Below, piece by piece: positions 20,196 to 28,638 of a stretch of 64,000 bases of DNA. The translations under genes and the position numbers were made by a program. Positions within the stretch are counted from its first letter, which is position 1. Each line of letters begins with the position of its first letter. The DNA is from Paraburkholderia fungorum (GTDB lineage: Bacteria; Pseudomonadota; Gammaproteobacteria; Burkholderiales; Burkholderiaceae). The stretch spans positions 1 through 64,000 of the forward strand of contig NZ_CADFGE010000004.1 of assembly GCF_902833645.1 (NCBI RefSeq). The letters are read 5' to 3'. The notes beneath the pieces are model-generated. The model was not told where the DNA came from and did no database searches. It worked only from the letters and a program-made list of their open reading frames with translations.

Positions 20196-21595
20196 AACAC
20201 ATCGTCAAACATATTCACTTTGTCGGCATCGGCGGTGTCGGCATGAGCGGCATCGCGGAGGTGCTGGTCAACCTCGGCTATCAGGTGAGCGGCTCGGACC
20301 TGTCGAGTAACGCGATCACCGATCGACTCGCCGCGCTCGGCGCGCGTATTGCGATTGGTCACGCGGCCGAGAACATTGAAGGCGCGAACGCCGTGGTCGT
20401 TTCCACCGCGGTGCGCAGCGACAACCCGGAAGTGCTGGCCGCGCGTCATCGCCGCATTCCGATCGTGCCGCGCGCCGTGATGCTCGCGGAACTGATGCGT
20501 CTGAAGCAGGGCATCGCGATTGCCGGCACGCACGGCAAGACCACGACCACTTCGCTGGTGGCGAGCGTGCTGGCGGCGGGCGGTCTCGATCCGACGTTCG
20601 TGATCGGCGGACGCCTGATCAGCGCGGGCGCGAATGCGCGTCTGGGAACGGGCGACTTCATCGTCGCCGAAGCGGACGAGTCGGACGCGTCGTTCCTGAA
20701 TCTGTTCCCGGTGATCGAAGTCATCACGAATATCGACGCCGATCACATGGACACCTACGGGCACGACTTCGCGCGCCTGAAGCAGGCGTTCATCGAGTTC
20801 ACGCACCGTTTGCCGTTCTATGGGATCGCGGTGCTGTGCGTCGACGATCCGAATGTGAAGGAAATTCTGCCGTTCGTGTCGAAGCCGATCATCCGCTATG
20901 GCTTCGCGCCGGACGCACAGGTGCGCGCGGTCAACGTCGAAGCGCGTGGCGGCAAGATGCACTTCACCGCAATGCGTGAGGACGCGGCGCCGCTCGACAT
21001 CGTGCTGAATCTGCCGGGCGAGCACAACGTGCAGAACGCGTTGGCCGCGATCGCGATTGCGACTGAACTTGAAGTGAAAGATGCCGATATCCAGCGAGCA
21101 CTCGCGGATTTCAACGGCGTGGGCCGCCGCTTCCAGCGTTACGGCGAAGTGCCGGTCGTGTCGGAAGGCAAAGCAGCCGGCACGTACACGCTGGTTGACG
21201 ATTACGGTCATCACCCGGTGGAAATGGCGGCGACGGTCGCGGCGGCGCGTGGCGCGTTTCCGGGGCGGCGTCTGGTGCTGGCGTTCCAGCCGCACCGCTT
21301 CACGCGCACGCGCGATTGCTTCGAAGATTTTGTGAAGGTGCTGTCGACCGTCGACGCGCTGGTGCTGACCGAAGTCTATTCGGCCGGTGAAGCGCCGATC
21401 GTCGCCGCGGATGGCCGCGCGCTGGCGCGCGCATTGCGCGTGACGGGCAAGGTCGAGCCGGTGTTTGTCGATACGGTGGATGAAGTGCCGGACGCGCTCT
21501 CAGCAGTGGTGCGCGACGGCGATGTGGTGATCACGATGGGTGCGGGTTCGATCGGCGGTGTGCCGGGTCGCCTCGCGCAAGAAACGAAGGTATGA
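20192..21595 (+). CDS. murC: UDP-N-acetylmuramate--L-alanine ligase
   Basis: A 467-residue Mur ligase that adds the first stem-peptide residue. It begins [20 protein letters not shown], the typical start, with AAGGAAA just before the ATG at 20192. [11 protein letters not shown] is the ATP loop and DDYGHHPVE the C-terminal signature. It overlaps murG and ddlB by 4 bp. Confidence 0.96.
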   Translation: MKHIVKHIHFVGIGGVGMSGIAEVLVNLGYQVSGSDLSSNAITDRLAALGARIAIGHAAENIEGANAVVVSTAVRSDNPEVLAARHRRIPIVPRAVMLAELMRLKQGIAIAGTHGKTTTTSLVASVLAAGGLDPTFVIGGRLISAGANARLGTGDFIVAEADESDASFLNLFPVIEVITNIDADHMDTYGHDFARLKQAFIEFTHRLPFYGIAVLCVDDPNVKEILPFVSKPIIRYGFAPDAQVRAVNVEARGGKMHFTAMREDAAPLDIVLNLPGEHNVQNALAAIAIATELEVKDADIQRALADFNGVGRRFQRYGEVPVVSEGKAAGTYTLVDDYGHHPVEMAATVAAARGAFPGRRLVLAFQPHRFTRTRDCFEDFVKVLSTVDALVLTEVYSAGEAPIVAADGRALARALRVTGKVEPVFVDTVDEVPDALSAVVRDGDVVITMGAGSIGGVPGRLAQETKV

Positions 21596-22542
21596 GTGAA
21601 ATGAGCAGCATCGACCCTAAACAATTCGGCAAAGTGGCAGTCCTGCTTGGCGGGGATTCCGCCGAGCGCGAGGTGTCGCTCAATTCGGGCCGCCTCGTGC
21701 TGCAAGGTCTGCGCGACGCCGGCATCGACGCGCATCCGTTCGACCCGGCCGAGCGTCCGCTCGCCGCGTTGAAGGAAGAAGGCTTCGTGCGTGCGTTCAA
21801 CGCGCTGCATGGCGGTTACGGCGAGAACGGCCAGATTCAGGGCGCACTGGATTTTTACGGCATTCGTTATACCGGTAGCGGTGTGCTTGGGTCGGCGCTC
21901 GGTCTGGACAAGTTCCGCACCAAGCTCGTGTGGCAGCAACTCGGCATTCCGACGCCGCCCTTCGAGGCTGTGCTGCGCGGCGACGACTACGAAGCACGCG
22001 CGAAAGATATCGTCGCTAAGCTCGGCTTGCCGCTGTTCGTGAAGCCGGCTAGCGAAGGCTCGAGCGTCGCGGTGATCAAGGTGAAAAGCGCCGACGCATT
22101 GCCGGCGGCGCTGCTCGAAGCGGTCAAGTACGACAGGATCGTCGTGGTGGAAAAGAGCATCGAAGGCGGCGGCGAATACACGGCGTGCATCGCGGGAGAT
22201 CTGGACCTGCCGGTGATCCGTATCGTGCCGGCCGGCGAGTTCTACGACTATCACGCGAAGTACATCGCCAACGACACGCAGTATCTGATTCCTTGCGGTC
22301 TGGCGGCGGACGAAGAAGCGCGCCTCAAAGTGCTGGCGCGCCGCGCGTTCGACGTGCTCGGCTGTACCGATTGGGGCCGCGCCGATTTCATGCTCGACGC
22401 CGCCGGCAACCCGTATTTCCTTGAAGTGAACACGGCGCCTGGCATGACCGATCACTCGTTGCCGCCGAAAGCGGCGCGCGCGGTGGGCATCAGCTATCAG
22501 GACCTGGTGGTCGGCGTGTTGGCGCTGACGCTTAAGGACTAA
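21592..22542 (+). CDS. ddlB: D-alanine--D-alanine ligase
   Basis: A 316-residue ATP-grasp enzyme making D-Ala-D-Ala for Mur[12 protein letters not shown] and LHGGYGENG lie in the N-terminal domain; KPASEGSSV and the metal-binding [11 protein letters not shown] are in the ATP-grasp part. Position between murC and ftsQ is the ddlB position. A second ATG four codons in (MSSIDPK) is an alternative start. Confidence 0.95.
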   Translation: MSEMSSIDPKQFGKVAVLLGGDSAEREVSLNSGRLVLQGLRDAGIDAHPFDPAERPLAALKEEGFVRAFNALHGGYGENGQIQGALDFYGIRYTGSGVLGSALGLDKFRTKLVWQQLGIPTPPFEAVLRGDDYEARAKDIVAKLGLPLFVKPASEGSSVAVIKVKSADALPAALLEAVKYDRIVVVEKSIEGGGEYTACIAGDLDLPVIRIVPAGEFYDYHAKYIANDTQYLIPCGLAADEEARLKVLARRAFDVLGCTDWGRADFMLDAAGNPYFLEVNTAPGMTDHSLPPKAARAVGISYQDLVVGVLALTLKD

Positions 22543-22577
22543 CTAAGGACTGACCGGGGCGACCCGAAAGCAACACC

Positions 22578-23330
22578 ATGTGGAACAACGTTCGCCAGCT
22601 CAATCTCGCCGCCAACGCATTGCATGCGGTGCTGGTGCTCGTGCTGCTGGCGGCTGGCGGTTACTGGCTGATTCAGCGTCCGAATTTCGCGCTGCGCGAA
22701 ATCCAGATCGACGGCGACACCGAGCATATCAATTCGCCGACGGTGCGCGCCGGAGTGGTAGGCCGCCTGAAGGGCAACTTTTTTACGGTGGATCTCGACG
22801 TCGCGCGGCAGGCGTTCGAGCAGATGCCCTGGGTGCGTCATGCGAGCGTACGGCGGGTCTGGCCCAACGCGCTGGCTGTCACGCTCGAAGAGTACAAACC
22901 CCTTGGTACGTGGGGTAGCGATCAGTTGGTAAGCGTGGATGGCGAGCTGTTCACCGCGAACCAGGGCGAGCTCGAAGAAGAGCTGCCCGCGTTCGATGGC
23001 CCGGACGGTACGGCAAAAGAGGTCGTCGCGCGTTATAGCGATTTCAAGAAGTGGTTTGCGCCGTTGGGCGCAACGCCGGAGGAAGTCACGCTGTCGCCGC
23101 GTTATGCGTGGACGGTGAAGCTGTCGAACGGAATGCAGGTGGAGCTTGGGCGCGAACGCAATCAGGACACGCTGCTCGATCGGAGCCGCCGCCTGACCGC
23201 GGCGTGGAATGCGGTGACGCAACGTTGGGGAAAGGATATCGAGTATGCAGACTTGCGCTATCCGAACGGTTTCGCGATTCGTGCCGCTGGCATGCGCTTT
23301 ATCAGCGAACCCGACAAGGGCAAGAAGTAA
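22578..23330 (+). CDS. ftsQ: Cell division protein FtsQ
   Basis: A 250-residue bitopic membrane protein of the FtsQLB complex. A transmembrane helix (about residues 15-36) is followed by a POTRA domain (FALREIQIDGDTEHINSPTV) and the beta domain (MPWVRHASVRRVWPNALAV is the typical POTRA end). It stands 35 bp after ddlB and 27 bp before ftsA. Confidence 0.93.
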   Translation: MWNNVRQLNLAANALHAVLVLVLLAAGGYWLIQRPNFALREIQIDGDTEHINSPTVRAGVVGRLKGNFFTVDLDVARQAFEQMPWVRHASVRRVWPNALAVTLEEYKPLGTWGSDQLVSVDGELFTANQGELEEELPAFDGPDGTAKEVVARYSDFKKWFAPLGATPEEVTLSPRYAWTVKLSNGMQVELGRERNQDTLLDRSRRLTAAWNAVTQRWGKDIEYADLRYPNGFAIRAAGMRFISEPDKGKK

Positions 23331-23357
23331 ACGGACATCACACGCAATGAGCACGCT

Positions 23358-24590
23358 ATGAGTAAAGACTATAAAGATCTGCTGGTCGCCCTCGACATCG
23401 GGACGTCGAAGGTAGTGGCTATCGTCGCCGAGTTGAAGGGCGAGGGCCACTACGAGGTGATCGGCCTCGGCCAGAGCGAATCGAAGGGGCTCAAGAAGGG
23501 CGTGGTGGTGAACATCGAAGCCACCGTGCAGTCCATCCAGCGCGCGCTCGAGGAAGCCGAGCTGATGGCCGACTGCAAGATCACGAACGTCTTTACCGGG
23601 ATCGCCGGCAGCCATATCCGCAGCTTCAATTCGAGCGGCATGGTGGCGATCAAGGAGAAGGAAGTCACGCAGACGGACGTCGCGCGCGTGATCGAGACGG
23701 CTAAGGCGATCAACATCCCGACCGATCAGCAGGTGCTGCATATCCTCACGCAGGAATTCATCATCGACGGTCAGGAAGATGTGCGCGAGCCGATCGGCAT
23801 GAGCGGCATCCGCCTGGAAGTGAAGGTGCATATCGTCACCGGCGCGGTGAGCGCGGCGCAGAACATTGTGAAGTGTGTGCGCCGCTGCGGGCTCGAAGTG
23901 AACGATCTGATCCTGCAGCCGCTCGCTTCTTCGCTGGCGGTGCTGACGGAAGACGAAAAGGAACTCGGCGTGGTGCTGGTCGATATCGGCGGCGGCACGA
24001 CGGACATCGCGATTTTCAGCGAAGGCGCGATTCGTCACACGGCGGTGATTCCGATCGCCGGCGACCAGATCACGAGCGACATCGCGATGGCCTTGCGTAC
24101 GCCGACGCCGGACGCGGAAGACATCAAGGTCGACTACGGCATTGCGAAGCAGGCTCTGGCCGATCCGGACGAGATGATCGAAGTGCCGGGTCTCGGCGAG
24201 CGCGGTCCGCGCACGCTGTCGCGCCAGGCACTGGCAGCGGTGGTCGAGCCGCGGGTCGAAGAACTGTTTTCACTCGTGCAGCAGGTGGTGCGCGAGTCCG
24301 GTTACGAAGAACTGCTGAGCTCCGGCGTGGTGCTGACCGGCGGCGCGTCGATGATGCTCGGCATGGTCGAACTCGGCGAGGACATTTTCCTGAAGCCGGT
24401 GCGCATCGGCGTGCCGGAGTACGCGGGCGGTCTTGCGGATGTCGTGCGTAACCCGCGTTATTCGACGGCGATGGGGCTGCTCGTCGAAGGGCGCTCGCAA
24501 CGGATGCGCGGCCGCAAGGTCGCGGTGCAGTCGGGGTCGATGGGTCAGGTCTTCACGCGAATGAAAGACTGGTTCCTCGGCAACTTCTAA
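23358..24590 (+). CDS. ftsA: Cell division protein FtsA
   Basis: A 410-residue actin-like ATPase tethering FtsZ to the membrane. LLVALDIGTSKVVAIVAE and LVDIGGGTTDIAIF are the two phosphate-binding motifs; GVVLTGGASMM the adenosine motif. The C terminus (TRMKDWFLGNF) is the amphipathic membrane-targeting helix. Directly followed by ftsZ after 132 bp. Confidence 0.96.
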   Translation: MSKDYKDLLVALDIGTSKVVAIVAELKGEGHYEVIGLGQSESKGLKKGVVVNIEATVQSIQRALEEAELMADCKITNVFTGIAGSHIRSFNSSGMVAIKEKEVTQTDVARVIETAKAINIPTDQQVLHILTQEFIIDGQEDVREPIGMSGIRLEVKVHIVTGAVSAAQNIVKCVRRCGLEVNDLILQPLASSLAVLTEDEKELGVVLVDIGGGTTDIAIFSEGAIRHTAVIPIAGDQITSDIAMALRTPTPDAEDIKVDYGIAKQALADPDEMIEVPGLGERGPRTLSRQALAAVVEPRVEELFSLVQQVVRESGYEELLSSGVVLTGGASMMLGMVELGEDIFLKPVRIGVPEYAGGLADVVRNPRYSTAMGLLVEGRSQRMRGRKVAVQSGSMGQVFTRMKDWFLGNF

Positions 24591-24722
24591 AAGAATTCGT
24601 TTTTGAACGGTTTTACGTAAATACGCGCTGGTGCCGGCGGCCGGCGCGCGACAGGAGGTTGCCCGATCTCCTGCCGAATAACGGCCGAAGTGGCTGCAAT
24701 TTTTTATCTTGACGGAGGCAAC

Positions 24723-25919
24723 ATGGAATTCCAGATGCTGGAAACCGAAACGAACGGCACCATCATCAAGGTGATCGGAGTAGGTGGCGCTGGCGGCAAT
24801 GCCGTTCAGCACATGATCAACAAAGGCGTGCAAGGCGTCGACTTCATCGTGATGAACACGGACGCGCAGGCTCTGTCGCGTTCGCGCGCTTCCGCGGTGA
24901 TCCAGCTCGGCAACACGGGTCTGGGCGCTGGCGCCAAGCCGGAAATGGGCCGCGCCGCAGCAGAGGAAGCACGTGAGCGCATCGCCGACGCACTGCGCGG
25001 CGCGCACATGGTGTTCATCACCGCCGGCATGGGTGGTGGCACGGGCACGGGCGCTGCACCGGTGGTCGCGCAGATCGCCAAGGAAATGGGTATCTTGACT
25101 GTTGGTGTAGTCAGCAAGCCGTTCGAATTCGAAGGCGGCAAGCGCATGCGTGTGGCAGAAGCTGGTTCGCAGCAACTGGAGGATCACGTCGACTCGCTGA
25201 TCGTCGTTCTGAACGACAAGCTGTTCGAGGTGATGGGCGATGACGCCGAGATGGACAAGTGCTTCCAGTGCGCAGACGACGTTCTGAACAACGCAGTTGC
25301 CGGCATCGCGGAAATCATCAACGTCGACGGTCTGGTGAACGTCGACTTCGAAGACGTGAAGACGGTGATGGGCGAGCAGGGCAAGGCGATGATGGGCACG
25401 GCGACGGTTGCCGGCGTCGATCGCGCGCGTCTGGCTGCCGAGCAGGCTGTGGCCAGCCCGCTGCTGGAAGGGGTGGATCTGTCCGGCGCGCGCGGCGTGC
25501 TGGTCAACATCACGTCGAGCCGTTCGCTGCGTCTGTCGGAAACGCGCGAAGTGATGAACACCATCAAGAGCTATGCTGCAGAAGACGCAACCGTGATCTT
25601 CGGTGCGGTGTACGACGATGCAATGGGCGACGCGCTGCGCGTGACGGTCGTGGCAACGGGTCTGGGCCGCGCGGCGAAGAAGCAGCAATCGGCACCGATG
25701 ACGCTGCTGCGCACCGGCACCGACAACCAGCCGATCGGCACGCACGCGGCTTACGCACCGCAAACGTCGCACGCAAGCACGGCCGATTACGGCGCGCTGG
25801 ATACGCCGGCTGTATGGCGCACCTCGCGCGATACGGCGGCTTCGCACGTGCAGGCGCTGCAGGAAAAGGGCGTCGACACGTACGACATTCCGGCATTCCT
25901 GCGCAAGCAGGCGGACTGA
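24723..25919 (+). CDS. ftsZ: Cell division GTPase FtsZ
   Basis: A 398-residue tubulin homologue forming the Z ring. The GTP signature GGGTGTG is at 104-110, NTDAQAL near 45, and the T7 loop NVDFEDVKTVM is intact. The C-terminal peptide YDIPAFLRKQ that binds FtsA/ZipA/ZapD partners is present after a variable linker. The ATG at 24723 is chosen over an upstream in-frame codon because of GGAGG 5 nt before it and the canonical MEFQMLE start. The ftsA-ftsZ gap holds a small hairpin (CAGGAG/CTCCTG). Confidence 0.97.
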   Translation: MEFQMLETETNGTIIKVIGVGGAGGNAVQHMINKGVQGVDFIVMNTDAQALSRSRASAVIQLGNTGLGAGAKPEMGRAAAEEARERIADALRGAHMVFITAGMGGGTGTGAAPVVAQIAKEMGILTVGVVSKPFEFEGGKRMRVAEAGSQQLEDHVDSLIVVLNDKLFEVMGDDAEMDKCFQCADDVLNNAVAGIAEIINVDGLVNVDFEDVKTVMGEQGKAMMGTATVAGVDRARLAAEQAVASPLLEGVDLSGARGVLVNITSSRSLRLSETREVMNTIKSYAAEDATVIFGAVYDDAMGDALRVTVVATGLGRAAKKQQSAPMTLLRTGTDNQPIGTHAAYAPQTSHASTADYGALDTPAVWRTSRDTAASHVQALQEKGVDTYDIPAFLRKQAD

Positions 25920-26176
25920 GCGCACGAGCAGGCTTTCGTTGTCGCGCTGCGGCTTGTAGAAGTGCAGCGCTGGCGGACGAATGCACGAGCGTGGCGGGTG
26001 AACGGCGAAAAAGCCGCGTATCGTCTGATTCGCGGCAAGGACAAGTGCCCTCTTCGGATTCGCGAAGCGGATTGGGCAACTGTCGCCGGGCGGCGGAGCC
26101 TGTTTTGGGCGAACGCTGAAATCACTGCGACACGACGACGTGCGAGTTTGCTTCGCATCGATGCAAGGGACTGAGC

Positions 26177-26680
26177 ATGATTCAGATAGGTGAAAAGCTG
26201 CCCGACGCGACGCTCTTCGAGTTTGTCGAAGATGCGCGCGCGGGTTGCACGCTGGGGCCTAACAGCTTCGACGTGCGCGAGCAGACGGCGGGTAAGCGCG
26301 TGGTGATCTTCGGGTTGCCGGGTGCCTTCACGCCGACCTGTTCGGCCAAACATGTACCGGGTTACGTTGAGCATGCCGAGCAGTTGCGCGCTCTTGGCGT
26401 CGACGAGATCTGGTGCGTGTCCGTCAACGACGCGTTCGTAATGGGCGCGTGGGGACGCGATCAGCACGCCTCGGGCAAGGTGCGCATGATGGCGGATGGC
26501 AGTGCGCTTTTCACGCGAGCACTCGGTCTTGAGCAGGATTTGTCGGCGCGCGGCATGGGAATTCGTTCCCAGCGCTACGCAATGGTTGTCGACGACGGCG
26601 TGGTCAAGACGTTGAACGTCGAGGCTGCCGGCAAATTCGAAGTCAGCGATGCAGAGAGTATTCTCGCCACGTTGAGCTAG
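26177..26680 (+). CDS. Peroxiredoxin, Prx5-like (AhpC/TSA-redoxin family)
   Basis: A 167-residue thioredoxin-fold peroxidase that would reduce peroxides. PGAFTPTCSAKHVPGY has the peroxidatic cysteine, C55, in the Prx5-type context. Additional cysteines are C24 and C80; C80 (IWCVSVND) is a common non-resolving position, so a 1-Cys or atypical 2-Cys mechanism both remain possible. No signal peptide. It lies between ftsZ and lpxC; the 257-bp gap after ftsZ shows no clear terminator or promoter. Confidence 0.88.
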   Translation: MIQIGEKLPDATLFEFVEDARAGCTLGPNSFDVREQTAGKRVVIFGLPGAFTPTCSAKHVPGYVEHAEQLRALGVDEIWCVSVNDAFVMGAWGRDQHASGKVRMMADGSALFTRALGLEQDLSARGMGIRSQRYAMVVDDGVVKTLNVEAAGKFEVSDAESILATLS

Positions 26681-26778
26681 TTGCGATTGCGTTCGAAGCC
26701 ACTGCCCCGGGTCCGCGCGCTTACTGCGTTGTATCAGGGCAACGGCGTATAAGACGCTTTTGTGACAGGCCGTTACGC

Positions 26779-26819
26779 GGGCCGATGACCGGAAACGCCT
26801 CCGTTCCGGACATCGGCCC
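26779..26819. other. Long near-perfect hairpin between peroxiredoxin gene and lpxC
   Basis: GGGCCGATG-A-CCGGAA (26779-26794) can pair with TTCCGG-A-CATCGGCCC (26804-26819): 15 bp with one A-A mismatch and a 9-nt loop. A second short stem (CGTCA/TGACG) follows. There is no T tract, so this may be a terminator for either strand or a structured leader element. Downstream, TATACT at 26909-26914 could be a -10 for lpxC but lacks a clear -35. Confidence 0.6.
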
Positions 26820-26970
26820 GTCACGCTTTCCCTGACGGGCGCCCAAGGGGTAATGCAGAGAAACAGATTGATACGTTCCGTGAAACGACGACCCTAAGGG
26901 TATTGGAGTATACTTCGCGCTATGGAATAAAAAGTCCCGATTGGGATTTTCAATCGAATAGAAGATCACC

Positions 26971-27888
26971 ATGTTGAAGCAGCGCACTATCAAATCAATC
27001 GTCAAGACAGTCGGCATCGGCCTGCACTCCGGCCGCAAGGTCGACCTGACGCTCCGCCCGGCGGCGCCGGATACTGGCATCGTGTTTTCGCGCGTGGATT
27101 TGCCCACGCCGGTGGATATCCCTGCGTCGGCAATGGCAATTGGCGATACGCGTCTGGCTTCGGTGTTGCAGAAAGACGGCGCGCGCGTGTCGACCGTCGA
27201 GCATTTGATGTCCGCATGCGCGGGCCTCGGCATCGATAATCTTTATGTCGACGTGACCGCCGAAGAAATTCCGATCATGGACGGCAGTGCGGGTTCGTTC
27301 GTGTTTCTGATTCAGTCGGCGGGTATTGAAGAACAGAACGCGGCGAAGAAATTCATCAAGGTCACCAAGCCAATCGAAATTCGCGACGGCGATAAATTCG
27401 CGCGTCTCGATCCGTATTTCGGTTTCAAGCTCAAATTCACCATCGATTTCCGTCACCCGGCTGTGGATAAAACCGGCCAGGCGCTGGAAGTGGATTTTGC
27501 CAATACGTCGTATGTGCGGGAAATTGCCCGCGCGCGCACGTTCGGCTTTGCGCATGAAGTGGAAATGATGCGCGAACTCGGTTTGGCGCGTGGCGGCAGC
27601 ATGGATAACGCCATCGTGCTGGACGAATACCGCATTCTGAATAACGACGGGCTGCGTTACGACGACGAATTCGTGAAGCACAAGATGCTCGACGCGATCG
27701 GCGATCTGTACGTGATCGGCCATCCGTTGCTGGCTTCGTACACCGCGTACAAGTCGGGCCACGGCCTGAACAACGCGCTGCTGCGCGAGTTGTTGGCGCA
27801 TGAGGATTCGTACGAGATCGTCACGTTCGAGGACACGCAGAAGGCGCCGCGCGGCTTTGCGTACGAAACGCAGACGGCGTTCGCGTAA
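26971..27888 (+). CDS. lpxC: UDP-3-O-acyl-N-acetylglucosamine deacetylase
   Basis: A 305-residue zinc enzyme for the first committed step of lipid A synthesis. It starts [11 protein letters not shown], as is usual. VEHLMSA holds the first zinc-site histidine, [10 protein letters not shown] the second with its aspartate, and the [16 protein letters not shown] region the catalytic histidine. Length matches E. coli LpxC (305). A strong terminator follows 43 bp on. Confidence 0.97.
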   Translation: MLKQRTIKSIVKTVGIGLHSGRKVDLTLRPAAPDTGIVFSRVDLPTPVDIPASAMAIGDTRLASVLQKDGARVSTVEHLMSACAGLGIDNLYVDVTAEEIPIMDGSAGSFVFLIQSAGIEEQNAAKKFIKVTKPIEIRDGDKFARLDPYFGFKLKFTIDFRHPAVDKTGQALEVDFANTSYVREIARARTFGFAHEVEMMRELGLARGGSMDNAIVLDEYRILNNDGLRYDDEFVKHKMLDAIGDLYVIGHPLLASYTAYKSGHGLNNALLRELLAHEDSYEIVTFEDTQKAPRGFAYETQTAFA

Positions 27889-27931
27889 TTTGCTTAGCCG
27901 CTTCGGATGAAATTTCCGAAGCGAATGGATG

Positions 27932-27966
27932 AAAAATAAGCGGCCCCTGTGGGCCGCTTATTTTTT
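27932..27966. terminator. Bidirectional terminator between lpxC and dciA
   Basis: A perfect 15-bp stem (AAAAATAAGCGGCCC 27932-27946, GGGCCGCTTATTTTT 27951-27965) with a 4-nt loop and T runs on both strands, placed between convergent genes. Confidence 0.93.
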
Positions 27967-27968
27967 GT

Positions 27969-28454
27969 TCAGCGATTTCGCCGATGCCGCGCTGCCATTT
28001 TTGCCAAGGCTTCCTGCAACGGCGAGGGTGCGAGCGATTCGGAAAGCGCGTGCAGCGCGTCGGCGCCGACTGGCGTCATGCGCGCCTGCTTGACCGGCGG
28101 CGGCTCCTTCAGAGGCTGTGGCCGCACGCGAATCCGCAGTGCATTGACCGGCCAGCCGCGCTGCTGCAGATCCGACAGCAAGCGCGGCTCGATCTGGCGC
28201 AGGCGGGCGGCCAACGCGTTGTGCCCGGCAAACAGGGCCAGTACGCCTTCCTTGATGAAGCTTGGTTCCACGCTGGTTGCCAGATAATCCGGCAGCAACT
28301 CGCGCAAATCCTTTTCCAGCGCCGCAATCTGCTCGACGCCCGCGCGCAGGGCCGCAAACGCGTCAGTGCGTTTCAGCACTTCGGCGACGGGCTGCGGGCG
28401 GCGCGCCTTGAACTGCTGGGGCGGCGGCCTTGAAAAGGACGGAAAACGGCTCAT
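27969..28454 (-). CDS. dciA: DciA family (DUF721) protein
   Basis: A 161-residue member of DUF721. DciA proteins are the ancestral bacterial replicative-helicase loaders/operators that work with DnaB. The family core is the stretch with LRELLPDYLATSVEPSFIKEGVLALFAGHNALAARLRQ. The N and C ends are basic and Pro-rich. Location between lpxC and secA is usual for the betaproteobacterial gene. Function follows from family membership, not from local evidence. Confidence 0.8.
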   Translation of the reverse strand: MSRFPSFSRPPPQQFKARRPQPVAEVLKRTDAFAALRAGVEQIAALEKDLRELLPDYLATSVEPSFIKEGVLALFAGHNALAARLRQIEPRLLSDLQQRGWPVNALRIRVRPQPLKEPPPVKQARMTPVGADALHALSESLAPSPLQEALAKMAARHRRNR

Positions 28455-28638
28455 GTTTGACAGTGACGGCGTGTTTGCACCCGATGTGCACTTACGCCGC
28501 GATTGTACCGTGCGGGATGCACGCGGATCTGCCTCAATGCGGCCTGTCGGAGGTCGCTGCGGCGGGTTTTTGCGGCTCGCCGTCGTCGCGCCGCTGACAC
28601 AGGCGCGGGCGGGGGCGCGTGCTAAAATGCCCGATTCG

